The translations under genes were made by a program, and so were the position numbers. Positions 32,161 through 41,889 of a stretch of 64,000 nucleotides of DNA are shown here, piece after piece. Source of the stretch: Hybos culiciformis (Eukaryota; Arthropoda; Insecta; Diptera; Hybotidae); assembly GCA_964007475.1 (NCBI GenBank), contig OZ023273.1, positions 86,570,930 to 86,634,929 of the forward strand. The letters run 5' to 3'. Every line of letters begins with the position of its first letter. The stretch's first letter is position 1. The notes under the pieces were generated by a model. That model saw only the letters and a program-made list of their open reading frames with translations, was not told the DNA's origin and did not search any database.

Positions 32161-33960
32161 GTTAAATCGTTACGGGAAATTTTTCGTTTACACCTCTGCA
32201 AAGAAGTTTCACTTCAAAGTATTTCTTTTTCCGTTCTCAATATCATTTCTTAGTAAAATGTTTATAGTGCTCTTCGAATTAAGTTTAGGATTAATAATAA
32301 TTAACGATAACAAGTTAATTAATGAAATATATATAAAGTGCAAAATGATAAATGAATGCATTATGTGTAATGTGAATGCCCGAACTGTATATAAGCCCAA
32401 AGCGGTTAATACAAGAAATAAATTTATTTTATCACATAGTGTGAGCATTATGAATAATGCAAATAATTATTGGGCAATTTGACGATTGAGTAGAACCAGG
32501 AAAAAAATTTATCAAAATAATTTCGTAAGTATCATTTCGTTTTTTTTTTCCAGTTTCAACATAGATACTTGCTATAATTTCTACTAATTAAATTAGATCG
32601 GTCAATCGATAATAAATAAAATTATTTATTTATATTTATATTGAAATTTAAATTTCATTGAAAAATTTATTTTTCATATATTTAAATTTGAATTTTGAAA
32701 AATTTAAATTTGAACGAAATATACAAAAAAAATAAACATCCTTATTTATTAAAATTTAAATTAAAAATTAATCAATTAAATTATTTACATGTAATATAGT
32801 TACATATTATTAGTGGAAAATCCAAAATTCAAAGTTATTCCATATACTTTGCATTTAAAATCTGAAATTATTTCGTACAGAAATGAAAAAAAATCTATTG
32901 GAACTGACATCTAATTTTAAAAGGGGACTACTTTATGTGGTTCTATTTTCTAACGCAACTATTGCTCACAATATTTTTTTTTTGATTTAAATATAGAAAT
33001 TGCTTAAGGTTCTTAAATAATAATAATAATTATGTAAAAGTATAGAAATAAATATTAAAATACCATAAAGTTTTATATGAAATAAAATAATGAAATTGTA
33101 TAGTTAGGTACGTAACGTTAGGTTAGGTACCTATTTGTTATGTATTATAAATTTTATTAATTTTCTGACATGGAAATTAATTTTCTGTAGTTGGTTAAAA
33201 AGCAATTTTATTTTTCATTATGGATTTAGGATTACATTAAATTGGCTACATTAAATAAATTGGTTTAGTTATACATATATTATATTCATACCATCATATA
33301 TACTATATATTTAATATTTTCTATATAAGTGTTATGCTGCACAACTAATATATCAAAACTATATAAAATAATGCATAATTTATTTTATTTAAATATAAAG
33401 CTCTATATTTTAAATTATTATTATTCTGTATATACAATATATATACAGAAATAAGTGGCATTTTATGATGGAATTTCCTTCAGAATAATAAATTAAAAAA
33501 TATTTATCAATAAAGTCAGACTGTATAGAATGAAATAGAATCAAGCATTTGAAAATTCAATTAAAAGAAAATGATGATTTTAATAAAAGTGATGAATAAA
33601 ACGACTTGACTTAATATAATTTTAATGCATTTTGACAAATAGAAACTTTTATTCTGAACTGCGTTTTTTAAAATCATATTTTTGGCTGAAAAAAATTTAA
33701 TTTAATCATAATCCATTATAAATGAAAAACGGGCTATATCTTATCACTTTCTGTCAGTCTGTTTTTCGTGCACTACAATGCTTATTCTTATAATGATTAC
33801 TTATAATGATTCCAAAATATGCGTGATTTCATACAATTTCATTTTAAAGTTAAAACGTGAGATGCTTCAAGTGCGGACTCCGGAGATACAAGCTTTCAAC
33901 TGGCCAAGAATATTTAAAGTTTTAATCGATTCTGACGGAAAATTAGTAAGTGAATATATA
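32161..33960. other. AT-rich non-coding DNA next to the errantivirus
   Basis: No gene recognised. The last 250 bp resemble a moderately conserved repeat (TTATCACTTTCTGTCAGTCT), and the errantivirus integrated at its TATATA. Confidence 0.5.
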
Positions 33961-34328
33961 AGTTAACGATAAAGTTAACTAAATTTAAAAAAATTAAAAT
34001 AAGGCAAATTATCAGATCATATTTCTTTAAAATTTTATTTCTATTTCTTTTGTAGAATTAGAATTGTTGGTAAAATGAAATTTAAAGTTTGTTATCGTTT
34101 AAAATAAGACCATTTTTCTGTTGTCAGCAATTTATGCTTTTTTCATGTTTCTAATTCCCACAATTTGTGCACTTAGTTTTTAGAAAATCCAAATTATGTA
34201 AAATTGATTTAAGTTAGTTGTAGAATTACGCTCAATTAATAAAGAACAAAACAACTTATAAAAAAATAAATGTGTTTCATTTAAAAAATATTATTAAATA
34301 TAAAAGAAAGTATAGGAAAAAATTAACT
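33961..34328 (+). repeat. 5' LTR of the errantivirus
   Basis: 368 bp, AGTTAACGATAAAG to AAAAAATTAACT. AT-rich; an AATAAA stands near 34240 and CAATTAATAAAGAAC just before it, candidate poly(A) signals. No TATA box stands out, common for elements of this group that use initiator promoters. Confidence 0.95.
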
Positions 34329-34342
34329 GGCGCCCAACGTGG
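34328..34342 (+). promoter_or_regulatory. Primer-binding site for tRNA-Lys
   Basis: TGGCGCCCAACGTGG is complementary to the 3' end of animal tRNA-Lys including CCA, and overlaps the last LTR base, as in gypsy and its relatives. Confidence 0.88.
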
Positions 34343-35387
34343 AACGGTGTATTAGTTGATAATAAAAAGTTTAACTTAAAGATCTGAAACTTAAAGATTA
34401 ATAAGTATTGAATTGAATAAAAAAATAATAATAAATAAAAAATCCGAATTAAAATATTATATAATAATTTCGGAAATAATTTATTCATAAAAGAAAAAAA
34501 CTATTTAATTATTATCACCAATAATTGTTGAGTAGCCTTTGACACAAGAAGCGTTAGGAAACGAGGCCCCTTAGTAATCGAAATTAAAGATAAAACGGAG
34601 TTGTGCAGTAAACCATCAAATATTGTTCAGCAGCCGCCTAACCAGTGACAAAGGAGTCAGCAGCCGGTCCAGAAATAAATATGTTAATTATTTTTCTTAT
34701 GTAAGTAATTAAATAAAATAAATTACCACAAATAAAAGGGTACGAAATTTAAAAGGAAAAATAATAATTTTTTTCAAATACCTAAATCAAAATAATTATT
34801 TAAACAAAAAAATTAAATTTTCACGAATTTATTTGCAATACAATTCCAATAAGAAGATTACAAAATATTTAAAAGCAAAAATATTATAAAAAAAAAAAAA
34901 AAGGAAAAATTTTACATATTTAAAATTAAATAACAAAATTTGAAAATTTTTTTTATAATTAATGAAAAAGAATATTTACATCTCTAGAAATAGTTGGAAA
35001 TTTGAAAAATTATAATTAGATCTATTTTTTGTTTTTTTTAAATTTAAGAAATTAAAAAAAAATTAAAAAAAAATTTTTTTTCACTTGTACTAAATTAAAA
35101 TTATTGAAAAACGAATTTTTTTACTATTGAAAAATTATTTTACAAGTTTTATAAAGAAAATTAAATTTTCTAAAGAAAAAATTGAATTTTAGCACACAAA
35201 AAAAATTTGAATTTCATACATAAAAATATAAAAATCATTAAAAAAAAAAAGAAGATTTATTGAGAAATTGAATTTAAAAATTTAAAAGGAAAATTTATAA
35301 GTTCGATTATTGAAACAAGCAAACATTTGAATAACAAGCTTCTAATTTTAATAAATTAATTTGATTTTGAATTTATAAACAAAAAAA
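34343..35387 (+). other. Untranslated leader of the errantivirus
   Basis: About 1 kb of A-rich sequence between primer site and gag, without a credible frame. It would carry packaging signals and a 5' splice site for the env mRNA. None can be pinpointed, though TTATGTAAGTAATT at about 34697 holds a good donor (ATG|GTAAGT-like). Confidence 0.6.
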
Positions 35388-36827
35388 ATGGCAAACAAGA
35401 ATAATGACATACTGAAACCTTCACTTTTTAATCTACATAGCGACATGTCTAGTCTTAATTTAAACGAATTGCAACAACAACAGCAACATAATTCACAATC
35501 TACGGAACAGAACAGACAACAGAATAATACGCCAGCAAATAATGTCTGTATTGATGAACTTAGGGCTTTGATTACAGACATAGTTAGAGCCGAAATTCCT
35601 CAAATTATCCGCGCTACTCTTGAGCATATCCCCCAACCTCAGCCGCGTGAGCATATCCCCCAACCTCAGCCGCGTGATGAAGCAGAACCAGTTGTTCAAG
35701 CCGGACAAGACCTTGACGATTTAGATAGGATTCCGGACATTGTAAAAAGTTTGAGAGAATTTTCCGGACAAGCCGATCAATTCTCGTCGTGGAAAAAAAG
35801 TGTTGAAAGGATATTAACTACGTACGAACATTTTCAAGGCACCCCTAAATATTTTGGAATTTTAAACGTCGTTCGGAACAAAATAATTGGAGAAGCTGAT
35901 GCCGTGCTTGAGTCCTATAACACTCCTTTGAATTGGCTCAGAATTTCTCAATGCCTTAACTCACATTATGCTGATAAACGGGACCTAGGCACCTTAGAGT
36001 ACCAAATGACAATGCTGGTACAAAAAAACGAAACCATACAAGAATTTTATCAGGGTGTTTATTACCACTTATCCCTTATACTAAACAAACTTTCTGGTAT
36101 GGAAATGAGCCAAGAATCCCTAAACGTTATTACAAAATCCTATCGTGACAAAGCGTTAGATACTTTCATTCGAGGATTAAAAGGAGACTTACCTCGATTG
36201 CTAAGTATGAAGGAACCAAATGACTTGCCCGAGGCTCTCCATCTGTGCCTCAAACTTCAAAATGTTGACTATAGAATTCAACACAGCCATAGTGGTTACA
36301 AATTTCACCAACAACAAAAACCACAACCCGTACCTCCAATGATTGCTCCAAGAAGATCACCACAAATTCAAAAGTCTAGCTTTAATCCCGATCTTCTTAA
36401 TAATCCGCATAAAATTTCAAAACCTTTTTTCATGAAACCAAATCCTACTTTCCATCCAACACCCGCTCCCAGAAATTATTACCCACTTCCTCCAAAACCA
36501 ATTCCAAAGCCTGAACCAATGGATGTGGACCATTCCTTGCATTCTCGATTTGTTAATTACAGAAATCGTCCTCAGCCACAAGACAACCGATTTAATAAAA
36601 ATCCTTTTGTTTCTCAAGCATCTTATCCTAGTAATAACCAAAAAGTTTTTCTGACCGAACCTCATATCGAGGAAGATAAAATGAATGAAATTGACAAATA
36701 TGAGGTAGATGTTTCCCATCAGTATGAAAAATCTGAGCAACCTCTCGAGAATTACACGGATACACACGACGAAATTTCTCCTGACCAATTCGAAAGTTCA
36801 AATGATTTTTATTTTTTAGATTTATGA
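35388..36827 (+). CDS. gag: Errantivirus Gag (479 aa)
   Basis: Capsid precursor. After a glutamine-rich N-terminus (about residues 25-45) there is a 9-residue direct repeat (HIPQPQPR block, from a 27-bp duplication at 35622-35675). Capsid-like helices follow (IPDIVKSLREFSGQADQF, about 113-130, and the following 150 residues with LEYQMTML and FIRGLKGDLP). The C-terminal third is proline-rich (PPKPIPKPEPMDVD, about 369-382) then acidic. There is no CCHC zinc knuckle, usual for errantiviruses. The gene ends TTATGA, overlapping the pol ATG, and carries a frameshift signal just before its stop. Confidence 0.9.
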   Translation: MANKNNDILKPSLFNLHSDMSSLNLNELQQQQQHNSQSTEQNRQQNNTPANNVCIDELRALITDIVRAEIPQIIRATLEHIPQPQPREHIPQPQPRDEAEPVVQAGQDLDDLDRIPDIVKSLREFSGQADQFSSWKKSVERILTTYEHFQGTPKYFGILNVVRNKIIGEADAVLESYNTPLNWLRISQCLNSHYADKRDLGTLEYQMTMLVQKNETIQEFYQGVYYHLSLILNKLSGMEMSQESLNVITKSYRDKALDTFIRGLKGDLPRLLSMKEPNDLPEALHLCLKLQNVDYRIQHSHSGYKFHQQQKPQPVPPMIAPRRSPQIQKSSFNPDLLNNPHKISKPFFMKPNPTFHPTPAPRNYYPLPPKPIPKPEPMDVDHSLHSRFVNYRNRPQPQDNRFNKNPFVSQASYPSNNQKVFLTEPHIEEDKMNEIDKYEVDVSHQYEKSEQPLENYTDTHDEISPDQFESSNDFYFLDL

Positions 36828-36865
36828 GCTCTTCGCTTCCTTACATTGAACATAAGGCGAAGAGC
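36812..36865 (+). promoter_or_regulatory. Candidate -1 ribosomal frameshift signal (gag-pol)
   Basis: In the gag frame, T TTT TTA at 36812-36818 is a canonical X XXY YYZ slippery heptamer, followed by a 9-nt spacer (36819-36827, containing the gag stop). A 9-bp perfect stem GCTCTTCGC (36828-36836) with GCGAAGAGC (36857-36865) has a 20-nt loop. Pol lies in the -1 frame, open from 36806, so slippage here would give a Gag-Pol fusion. Confidence 0.8.
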
Positions 36866-39800
36866 GGACACATTTTAAAATTCTTAGTAGACACAGGTTC
36901 AAATAAAAACTATATTCAACGCCAATACATAAAAAACCCCCTTCCAAACGAAAAAATCTTTTATGCGCACTCGGTAGGTGGAAAAACAAAAATTTCCCAT
37001 CATGCCTTTATAAACTTTTTCGGTCCAGACACTCCAAAATTAAAATTTTTTATTTTACCCAATCTGGTTTCTTTTGATGGAATTATAGGCAATGATTCCC
37101 TTAAAAATCTGAATACTGTAATTTATACTAATGAAAATTGTATGGTCCTCAATAATGACATTGTCATTCCCCTTAAACAACGTTCTAGTCAATCTGTAAA
37201 CGCTGTTGATATTAGAACTACCCATTTGAATTTGCGACAAAAAGACAACCTGTTACAAATAATCAAATCATTCCCCAAACTATTTACGGATCCGGACGAA
37301 AAACTGACCTACACGACTTCGGTAAAGGGAGAAATAAGAACTACTTCACAAGAGCCCATTTATTCGAAAACATATCCTTACCCAATGTGTCTTAAAGATG
37401 AGGTCGAAAAACAACTTGCTACCCTTCTAAATGACGGAATTATTCGACCCTCACGGTCACCCTACAATTCACCCGTGTGGATTGTCCCAAAAAAAATGGA
37501 CGCCTCGAATGAGAAAAAATATCGGATGGTCATCGATTATAGAAAATTAAACGCAGTTACCATCGCAGACAGATATCCTATTCCCGAAATAAATGAGGTT
37601 TTAGCAAATTTAGGAGAAAATAAGTATTTCTCTATCCTCGACTTGAAAAGTGGTTTTCATCAGATTCTTCTAAAAGAATCTGATATTGAAAAGACAGCTT
37701 TCTCAGTAAACAACGGGAAATACGAATTCACACGCCTCCCATTTGGTCTCAAAAATGCTCCTTCAATTTTCCAACGAGCTTTGGATGACATTTTGAGAGA
37801 TCACATAGGCAAAATCTGTTATGTCTACATCGATGATATAATTATTCTAGGCAAAGACGAACTAGACCATTTCAGAAATCTTAAAATAATTTTTAATACT
37901 CTTCAAGCAGCCAATATGAAAGTGCAGTTAGACAAATGTGAGTTTTTAAAAACCGAAGTAGAATTTTTAGGGTTCTTAGTCTCCACTGAGGGAATTAAAA
38001 CCAATCCCAAAAAGGTAGAAGCTATTGCTAGTTTTCCAGCTCCTAAGACTCTAAAAGACCTCAGGTCATTCATCGGTATGTCAGGATACTATCGGCGCTT
38101 TATTCGAGACTATGCAAAGTTAGTCAAACCACTAACTTTGCTTTTAAGAGGGGAAGATGGACGTGTGTCCAAAAATTTTTCGAAAAATAAAAAAATTGAT
38201 CTCGAGGACGAAGCGATCGATGCCTTTAATAAGATAAAAAATTCTCTCACTTCTCAAGATGTGATGCTTTCTTATCCTAACTTCAGGCAAGAGTTCGAAC
38301 TTACTACTGATGCTTCGAATTACGCTATTGGCGCGGTACTCTCCCAAAATAAAAAACCGATTATGTTTTTGTCGAGGACTTTAACGAAAACGGAAGAAAA
38401 CTATGCGACAAATGAAAAAGAAATGCTCGCTATAATCTGGGCTTTAAACTCGTTACGAAATTTCCTTTACGGGTCTAAAAAAGTGAAAATAATAACCGAC
38501 CATCAGCCTCTTACATATGCTTTAAGCAATAAAAATTCTAACACCAAAATGAAAAGGTGGAAAGCCATTTTGGAAGAATATGACTACGAGCTCTGTTACA
38601 AACCCGGTAAAACTAATGTCGTGGCTGATGCACTTTCCAGAATCCCAAATACAGTAAACTCCATAACAATTTCACAACATAGTGATGACAGTTCCTCTCA
38701 TAACCTTATACCAACCGTTGAAATTCCAATTAATGTTTTCAAGAACCAATTAATTTTAAAAATTGGACAAACAAGTACTTATGAATATTCAAATCCCTTT
38801 CCTTCTTTCAATAGACATTTAATAATACGACCTAACTTTTCAGAAAATGAACTATTAACAATTTTAAAAAATTATCTTAATCCGAATGTTATAAATGGTA
38901 TCCTAACTGAAGAAAAATTCATGGCAAAAATTCAAAAAATTTACCCTTTACATTTTAACAGTTTCAAAATTAGATACACTCAAACCCTGGCAAAAGACAT
39001 TACAAACGAAAGTGAGCAAGACGAAATTATACTAACGACACATCGACGAGCTCATAGACACGCAGAAGAAAATAAACTACAGATTTTAGAAAAATATTAT
39101 TTTCCCAAAATGGTGAAAAAAATAAAACGGTTTATAAAACTCTGCACTGTTTGCAAAGAAAGTAAATATGACAGACATCCTAATAACCAAATCCTTAAGC
39201 CTACACCGATTCCTGAATATCCTGGTCATATAGTTCATATTGACATATTTTCAACTGAAAGAAAACTAATTTTGACAGCAATAGATAAATTTACTAAATT
39301 CGTTCAAGTAAAAATTATTAAATCGCGAGCCATAGAAGATATTAGGAAGCCGCTCCGAGAACTACTCTTTACTCTTGGTGTACCGAATTCTGTGGTAGTT
39401 GATAACGAACCTTCTCTAAGTTCCGCGAGTATCACTTCAATGCTAGAAGATGAGATGAGAATATCAGTTTATAAAACACCATCTTATAAAAGTGAAGTAA
39501 ACGGGCAAATAGAAAGGTTTCATTCCACTTTGTCTGAAATTATGCGATGCTTAAATACAGATAGAATTTCTCGGAACTTTAATGAACTTCTAGAACGATC
39601 TGTTCACGAATACAATCACTCTATCCACTCCGTAACTGGGAAAAAGCCTGTCGAACTATTTTATGGTAGATACCCAAAAATTACAATCGGCGGTATAGAG
39701 AAAATTCGTTCCAAAAACATCGAAAAATTGAAACAGACCCAAGCCAAAGGTCTGGAATTTCATAATAAGGCTCGACAACCAATCAAACAATATGAGAAAG

Positions 39801-39946
39801 GTCAGGTTATTTACGTAAAAATTAATAAAAGACTGGGTTCAAAACTAACTCCAAGATATAAGGAAGAAACGGTAAAAGAAGATAGGAATACCCGTGTTTT
39901 TACTGAATCAGGCCGAAATATTCATAAAAGTCATATAAAAGCATAA
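36824..39946 (+). CDS. pol: Errantivirus Pol: protease, reverse transcriptase, RNase H, integrase (1040 codons from the first ATG)
   Basis: Polyprotein for reverse transcription and integration. Protease: FLVDTGSNKNYI with active-site Asp at residue 23. Reverse transcriptase: VIDYRKLN (about 240), FTRLPFGLKNAPSIFQR (about 303-319), and the catalytic YIDD at 335-338. RNase H: TTDASNYAIGAVLS (about 493-506), NEKEMLAI and TDHQPL. Integrase: HHCC finger (HRRAH near 741, CTVCKESK near 774-781); DDE acidic residues D807 (HIDIF), D860 (VVDNEPS) and E897 (NGQIERFHS); short C-terminal domain with KLTPRYKE. Probably expressed by -1 frameshift from gag. The ATG overlapping the gag stop (ATGA) leaves re-initiation as an alternative. 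No stop or frameshift was seen in the frame. Confidence 0.95.
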   Translation: MSSSLPYIEHKAKSGHILKFLVDTGSNKNYIQRQYIKNPLPNEKIFYAHSVGGKTKISHHAFINFFGPDTPKLKFFILPNLVSFDGIIGNDSLKNLNTVIYTNENCMVLNNDIVIPLKQRSSQSVNAVDIRTTHLNLRQKDNLLQIIKSFPKLFTDPDEKLTYTTSVKGEIRTTSQEPIYSKTYPYPMCLKDEVEKQLATLLNDGIIRPSRSPYNSPVWIVPKKMDASNEKKYRMVIDYRKLNAVTIADRYPIPEINEVLANLGENKYFSILDLKSGFHQILLKESDIEKTAFSVNNGKYEFTRLPFGLKNAPSIFQRALDDILRDHIGKICYVYIDDIIILGKDELDHFRNLKIIFNTLQAANMKVQLDKCEFLKTEVEFLGFLVSTEGIKTNPKKVEAIASFPAPKTLKDLRSFIGMSGYYRRFIRDYAKLVKPLTLLLRGEDGRVSKNFSKNKKIDLEDEAIDAFNKIKNSLTSQDVMLSYPNFRQEFELTTDASNYAIGAVLSQNKKPIMFLSRTLTKTEENYATNEKEMLAIIWALNSLRNFLYGSKKVKIITDHQPLTYALSNKNSNTKMKRWKAILEEYDYELCYKPGKTNVVADALSRIPNTVNSITISQHSDDSSSHNLIPTVEIPINVFKNQLILKIGQTSTYEYSNPFPSFNRHLIIRPNFSENELLTILKNYLNPNVINGILTEEKFMAKIQKIYPLHFNSFKIRYTQTLAKDITNESEQDEIILTTHRRAHRHAEENKLQILEKYYFPKMVKKIKRFIKLCTVCKESKYDRHPNNQILKPTPIPEYPGHIVHIDIFSTERKLILTAIDKFTKFVQVKIIKSRAIEDIRKPLRELLFTLGVPNSVVVDNEPSLSSASITSMLEDEMRISVYKTPSYKSEVNGQIERFHSTLSEIMRCLNTDRISRNFNELLERSVHEYNHSIHSVTGKKPVELFYGRYPKITIGGIEKIRSKNIEKLKQTQAKGLEFHNKARQPIKQYEKGQVIYVKINKRLGSKLTPRYKEETVKEDRNTRVFTESGRNIHKSHIKA

Positions 39947-40155
39947 ATTCCCATTTCAGGTTTTTCCTCCGCTACGCCGCTGGCGATGCTGAAATTCTAG
40001 ATTACTCTAATTCACAAATTATTACTATCAATACTGGCCTGGCAAAAATAAAGGAAGGAAATTTCAAATTAATCCATGTTATCGAATTACAAAATTACAT
40101 TGACTTCCTGACAGAGATTAAAAATGTTCAACGAAATATTTCAATAAATCATCCC
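39947..40155 (+). promoter_or_regulatory. env: Pol-env junction with a likely env splice acceptor
   Basis: CCCATTTCAG|G at about 39950-39960 is a good splice acceptor just after the pol stop. The env frame is open from before this point, though no ATG occurs until well inside. In gypsy-type errantiviruses env is translated from a spliced mRNA with the start supplied upstream, which fits. Confidence 0.65.
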
Positions 40156-41490
40156 TTGTTCCCATTTCTCCAACATGAAACATCTCAAATCCGCGATTTA
40201 TTATATAACCTTAAACCACACAAGAAGGGAAAAAGATCATTGGACTTCATAGGTTCCGCATGGAAATGGATCGCTGGAAATCCAGACCACGAAGACCTAA
40301 AAATAATAACAGACAAAATCAACAACGTTTTGGTAAATAGTAATAAACAGGTAATTATAAACCAACTTTACAATGAACGAATTAACAACATAACGAAAAT
40401 GACAAACTTCATTTCAAACAAACTAAAAAATTCAGGTACTCTTGAGAACGATTTAATTATGCAACTTCAATATAAGATTAAAATAGTGAAGGAGGAATTG
40501 ACCAATATTGCCTACGCAATTCATTGGGCAAAATCCGGTATTGTAAATTCAATGATTTTATCGAAATCTGAGCTAGAACTAGCAACACAAACTTTAGAAT
40601 CAGAAAATTTACCTTTCACTAATACTGAAGAAGCTTTAGATTTTGCTGATATAAAAATATCTACAAATTATGTTTGCTTGTTCTATATTATCGACATTCC
40701 TATTACTACTAAGGAATTATATGAAAAATTAGCATTATATCCTGTAAAAAGAAATAACATAATTAACGATGTGTATTTTAACACTATTTTGAGAAATAAT
40801 AATGATGTATTTGGAATTAAAAATAACTGTAAAACGATAAAAGAAATAACAATTTGTAATAAAAAAAAAAATTTAGAAAATATAAACAATTCAACTTGCC
40901 TCCCCAATCTCCTAAAAAGTTTAAAATCAACGTGTCCCAAAATAAATTCTCATCACATTCCGACAATAGCTGAAATATCAGAAGGATTTCTATTTTTGAA
41001 CCAATTTAATGGAAATGTCCAAATCAATAACAAAACATTTTCGCTTAATGGCACTTTTCTAATAAAATTTCATAACGTCACTGTAAGGATTGGCGACAAA
41101 AAATTTGTTTCCAGGGAAATATCTTCTTGGAAACCTCTCCCTGCAATACTGCAACCTCTGCCATTTAAGGAAGACTATCATGAAATTGTATCATTAGAGT
41201 CTATGAATGAACTTCAAATAAATAATACTAATCAAATTGATAAAATCCAATCTGAAAAAGTTATTCATCAAGTAATTAATTATACTTTACTTTTTATTAT
41301 TGCATGTGCCATCCTATTAATTTGCCTTATTAAAACCCGTAATAAGCAAACTATAAAAATTCAAAGCAGCTCAGAAAAAAATGAATCATCTTCAGTTCGC
41401 GTCAACTCTAAAGAAGCTGAACGAGAAATAATTGAAGCTGTGACCCCTGAACCGAAAATTTCATTTAATTTCACTGCCCCAGACAAATGA
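40156..41490 (+). CDS. env: Env-like glycoprotein of the errantivirus, 5' end incomplete in this exon
   Basis: Envelope protein of the baculovirus F-protein type found in insect errantiviruses. It shows a furin-type basic site (KKGKR) directly followed by a hydrophobic fusion-peptide-like segment (SLDFIGSAWKW). A long helical ectodomain with several NxT/NxS sites follows, then a transmembrane helix near residues 376-395 (TLLFIIACAILLICLI) with a short basic-acidic tail. The listed start is only a nominal TTG. The frame is open further upstream to the acceptor at about 39960, so the real N-terminus, with signal peptide, should come from splicing. Frame intact to its stop; the polypurine tract follows at once. 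Infectivity cannot be judged from sequence. Confidence 0.85.
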   Translation: MFPFLQHETSQIRDLLYNLKPHKKGKRSLDFIGSAWKWIAGNPDHEDLKIITDKINNVLVNSNKQVIINQLYNERINNITKMTNFISNKLKNSGTLENDLIMQLQYKIKIVKEELTNIAYAIHWAKSGIVNSMILSKSELELATQTLESENLPFTNTEEALDFADIKISTNYVCLFYIIDIPITTKELYEKLALYPVKRNNIINDVYFNTILRNNNDVFGIKNNCKTIKEITICNKKKNLENINNSTCLPNLLKSLKSTCPKINSHHIPTIAEISEGFLFLNQFNGNVQINNKTFSLNGTFLIKFHNVTVRIGDKKFVSREISSWKPLPAILQPLPFKEDYHEIVSLESMNELQINNTNQIDKIQSEKVIHQVINYTLLFIIACAILLICLIKTRNKQTIKIQSSSEKNESSSVRVNSKEAEREIIEAVTPEPKISFNFTAPDK

Positions 41491-41504
41491 GGACATTTGC
41501 ATTT

Positions 41505-41515
41505 AAAAGGGGAAG
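41505..41515 (+). promoter_or_regulatory. Polypurine tract of the errantivirus
   Basis: AAAAGGGGAAG directly precedes the 3' LTR start. Confidence 0.9.
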
Positions 41516-41883
41516 AGTTAACGATAAAGTTAACTAAATTTAAAAAAATTAAAATAAGGCAAATTATCAGATCATATTTCTTTAAAATTTTATTTCTATT
41601 TCTTTTGTAGAATTAGAATTGTTGGTAAAATGAAATTTAAAGTTTGTTATCGTTTAAAATAAGACCATTTTTCTGTTGTCAGCAATTTATGCTTTTTTCA
41701 TGTTTCTAATTCCCACAATTTGTGCACTTAGTTTTTAGAAAATCCAAATTATGTAAAATTGATTTAAGTTAGTTGTAGAATTACGCTCAATTAATAAAGA
41801 ACAAAACAACTTATAAAAAAATAAATGTGTTTCATTTAAAAAATATTATTAAATATAAAAGAAAGTATAGGAAAAAATTAACT
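41516..41883 (+). repeat. 3' LTR of the errantivirus
   Basis: Same length as the 5' LTR (368 bp) and, by eye, the same sequence throughout. Confidence 0.95.
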
Positions 41884-41889
41884 TATATA

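Larger units (their letters stand above)
33961..41883 (+). mobile_element. Errantivirus-like Ty3/gypsy endogenous retrovirus, complete
   Basis: A 7.9-kb insect endogenous retrovirus (Metaviridae) with LTR, tRNA-Lys primer site, gag, pol, env-like gene, polypurine tract, LTR. Both LTRs are 368 bp, begin AGTTAA, end TTAACT, and look identical by eye. The flanks share TATATA (33955-33960 and 41884-41889), which contains the usual 4-bp duplication and fits the YRYRYR preference of errantiviruses. All three genes have open frames, so the insertion is recent. Confidence 0.95.

Noticed and set aside
33778..33966. 62-codon frame ending in FKVLIDSDGKLVSEYI, at first thought a glutathione peroxidase-like fragment
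   Set aside because: Only a dozen residues look familiar, no other peroxidase motif is present, it has no exon borders and it runs into the errantivirus LTR.
38144..38347. Minus-strand frame inside pol
   Set aside because: Shadow of the reverse transcriptase/RNase H region.
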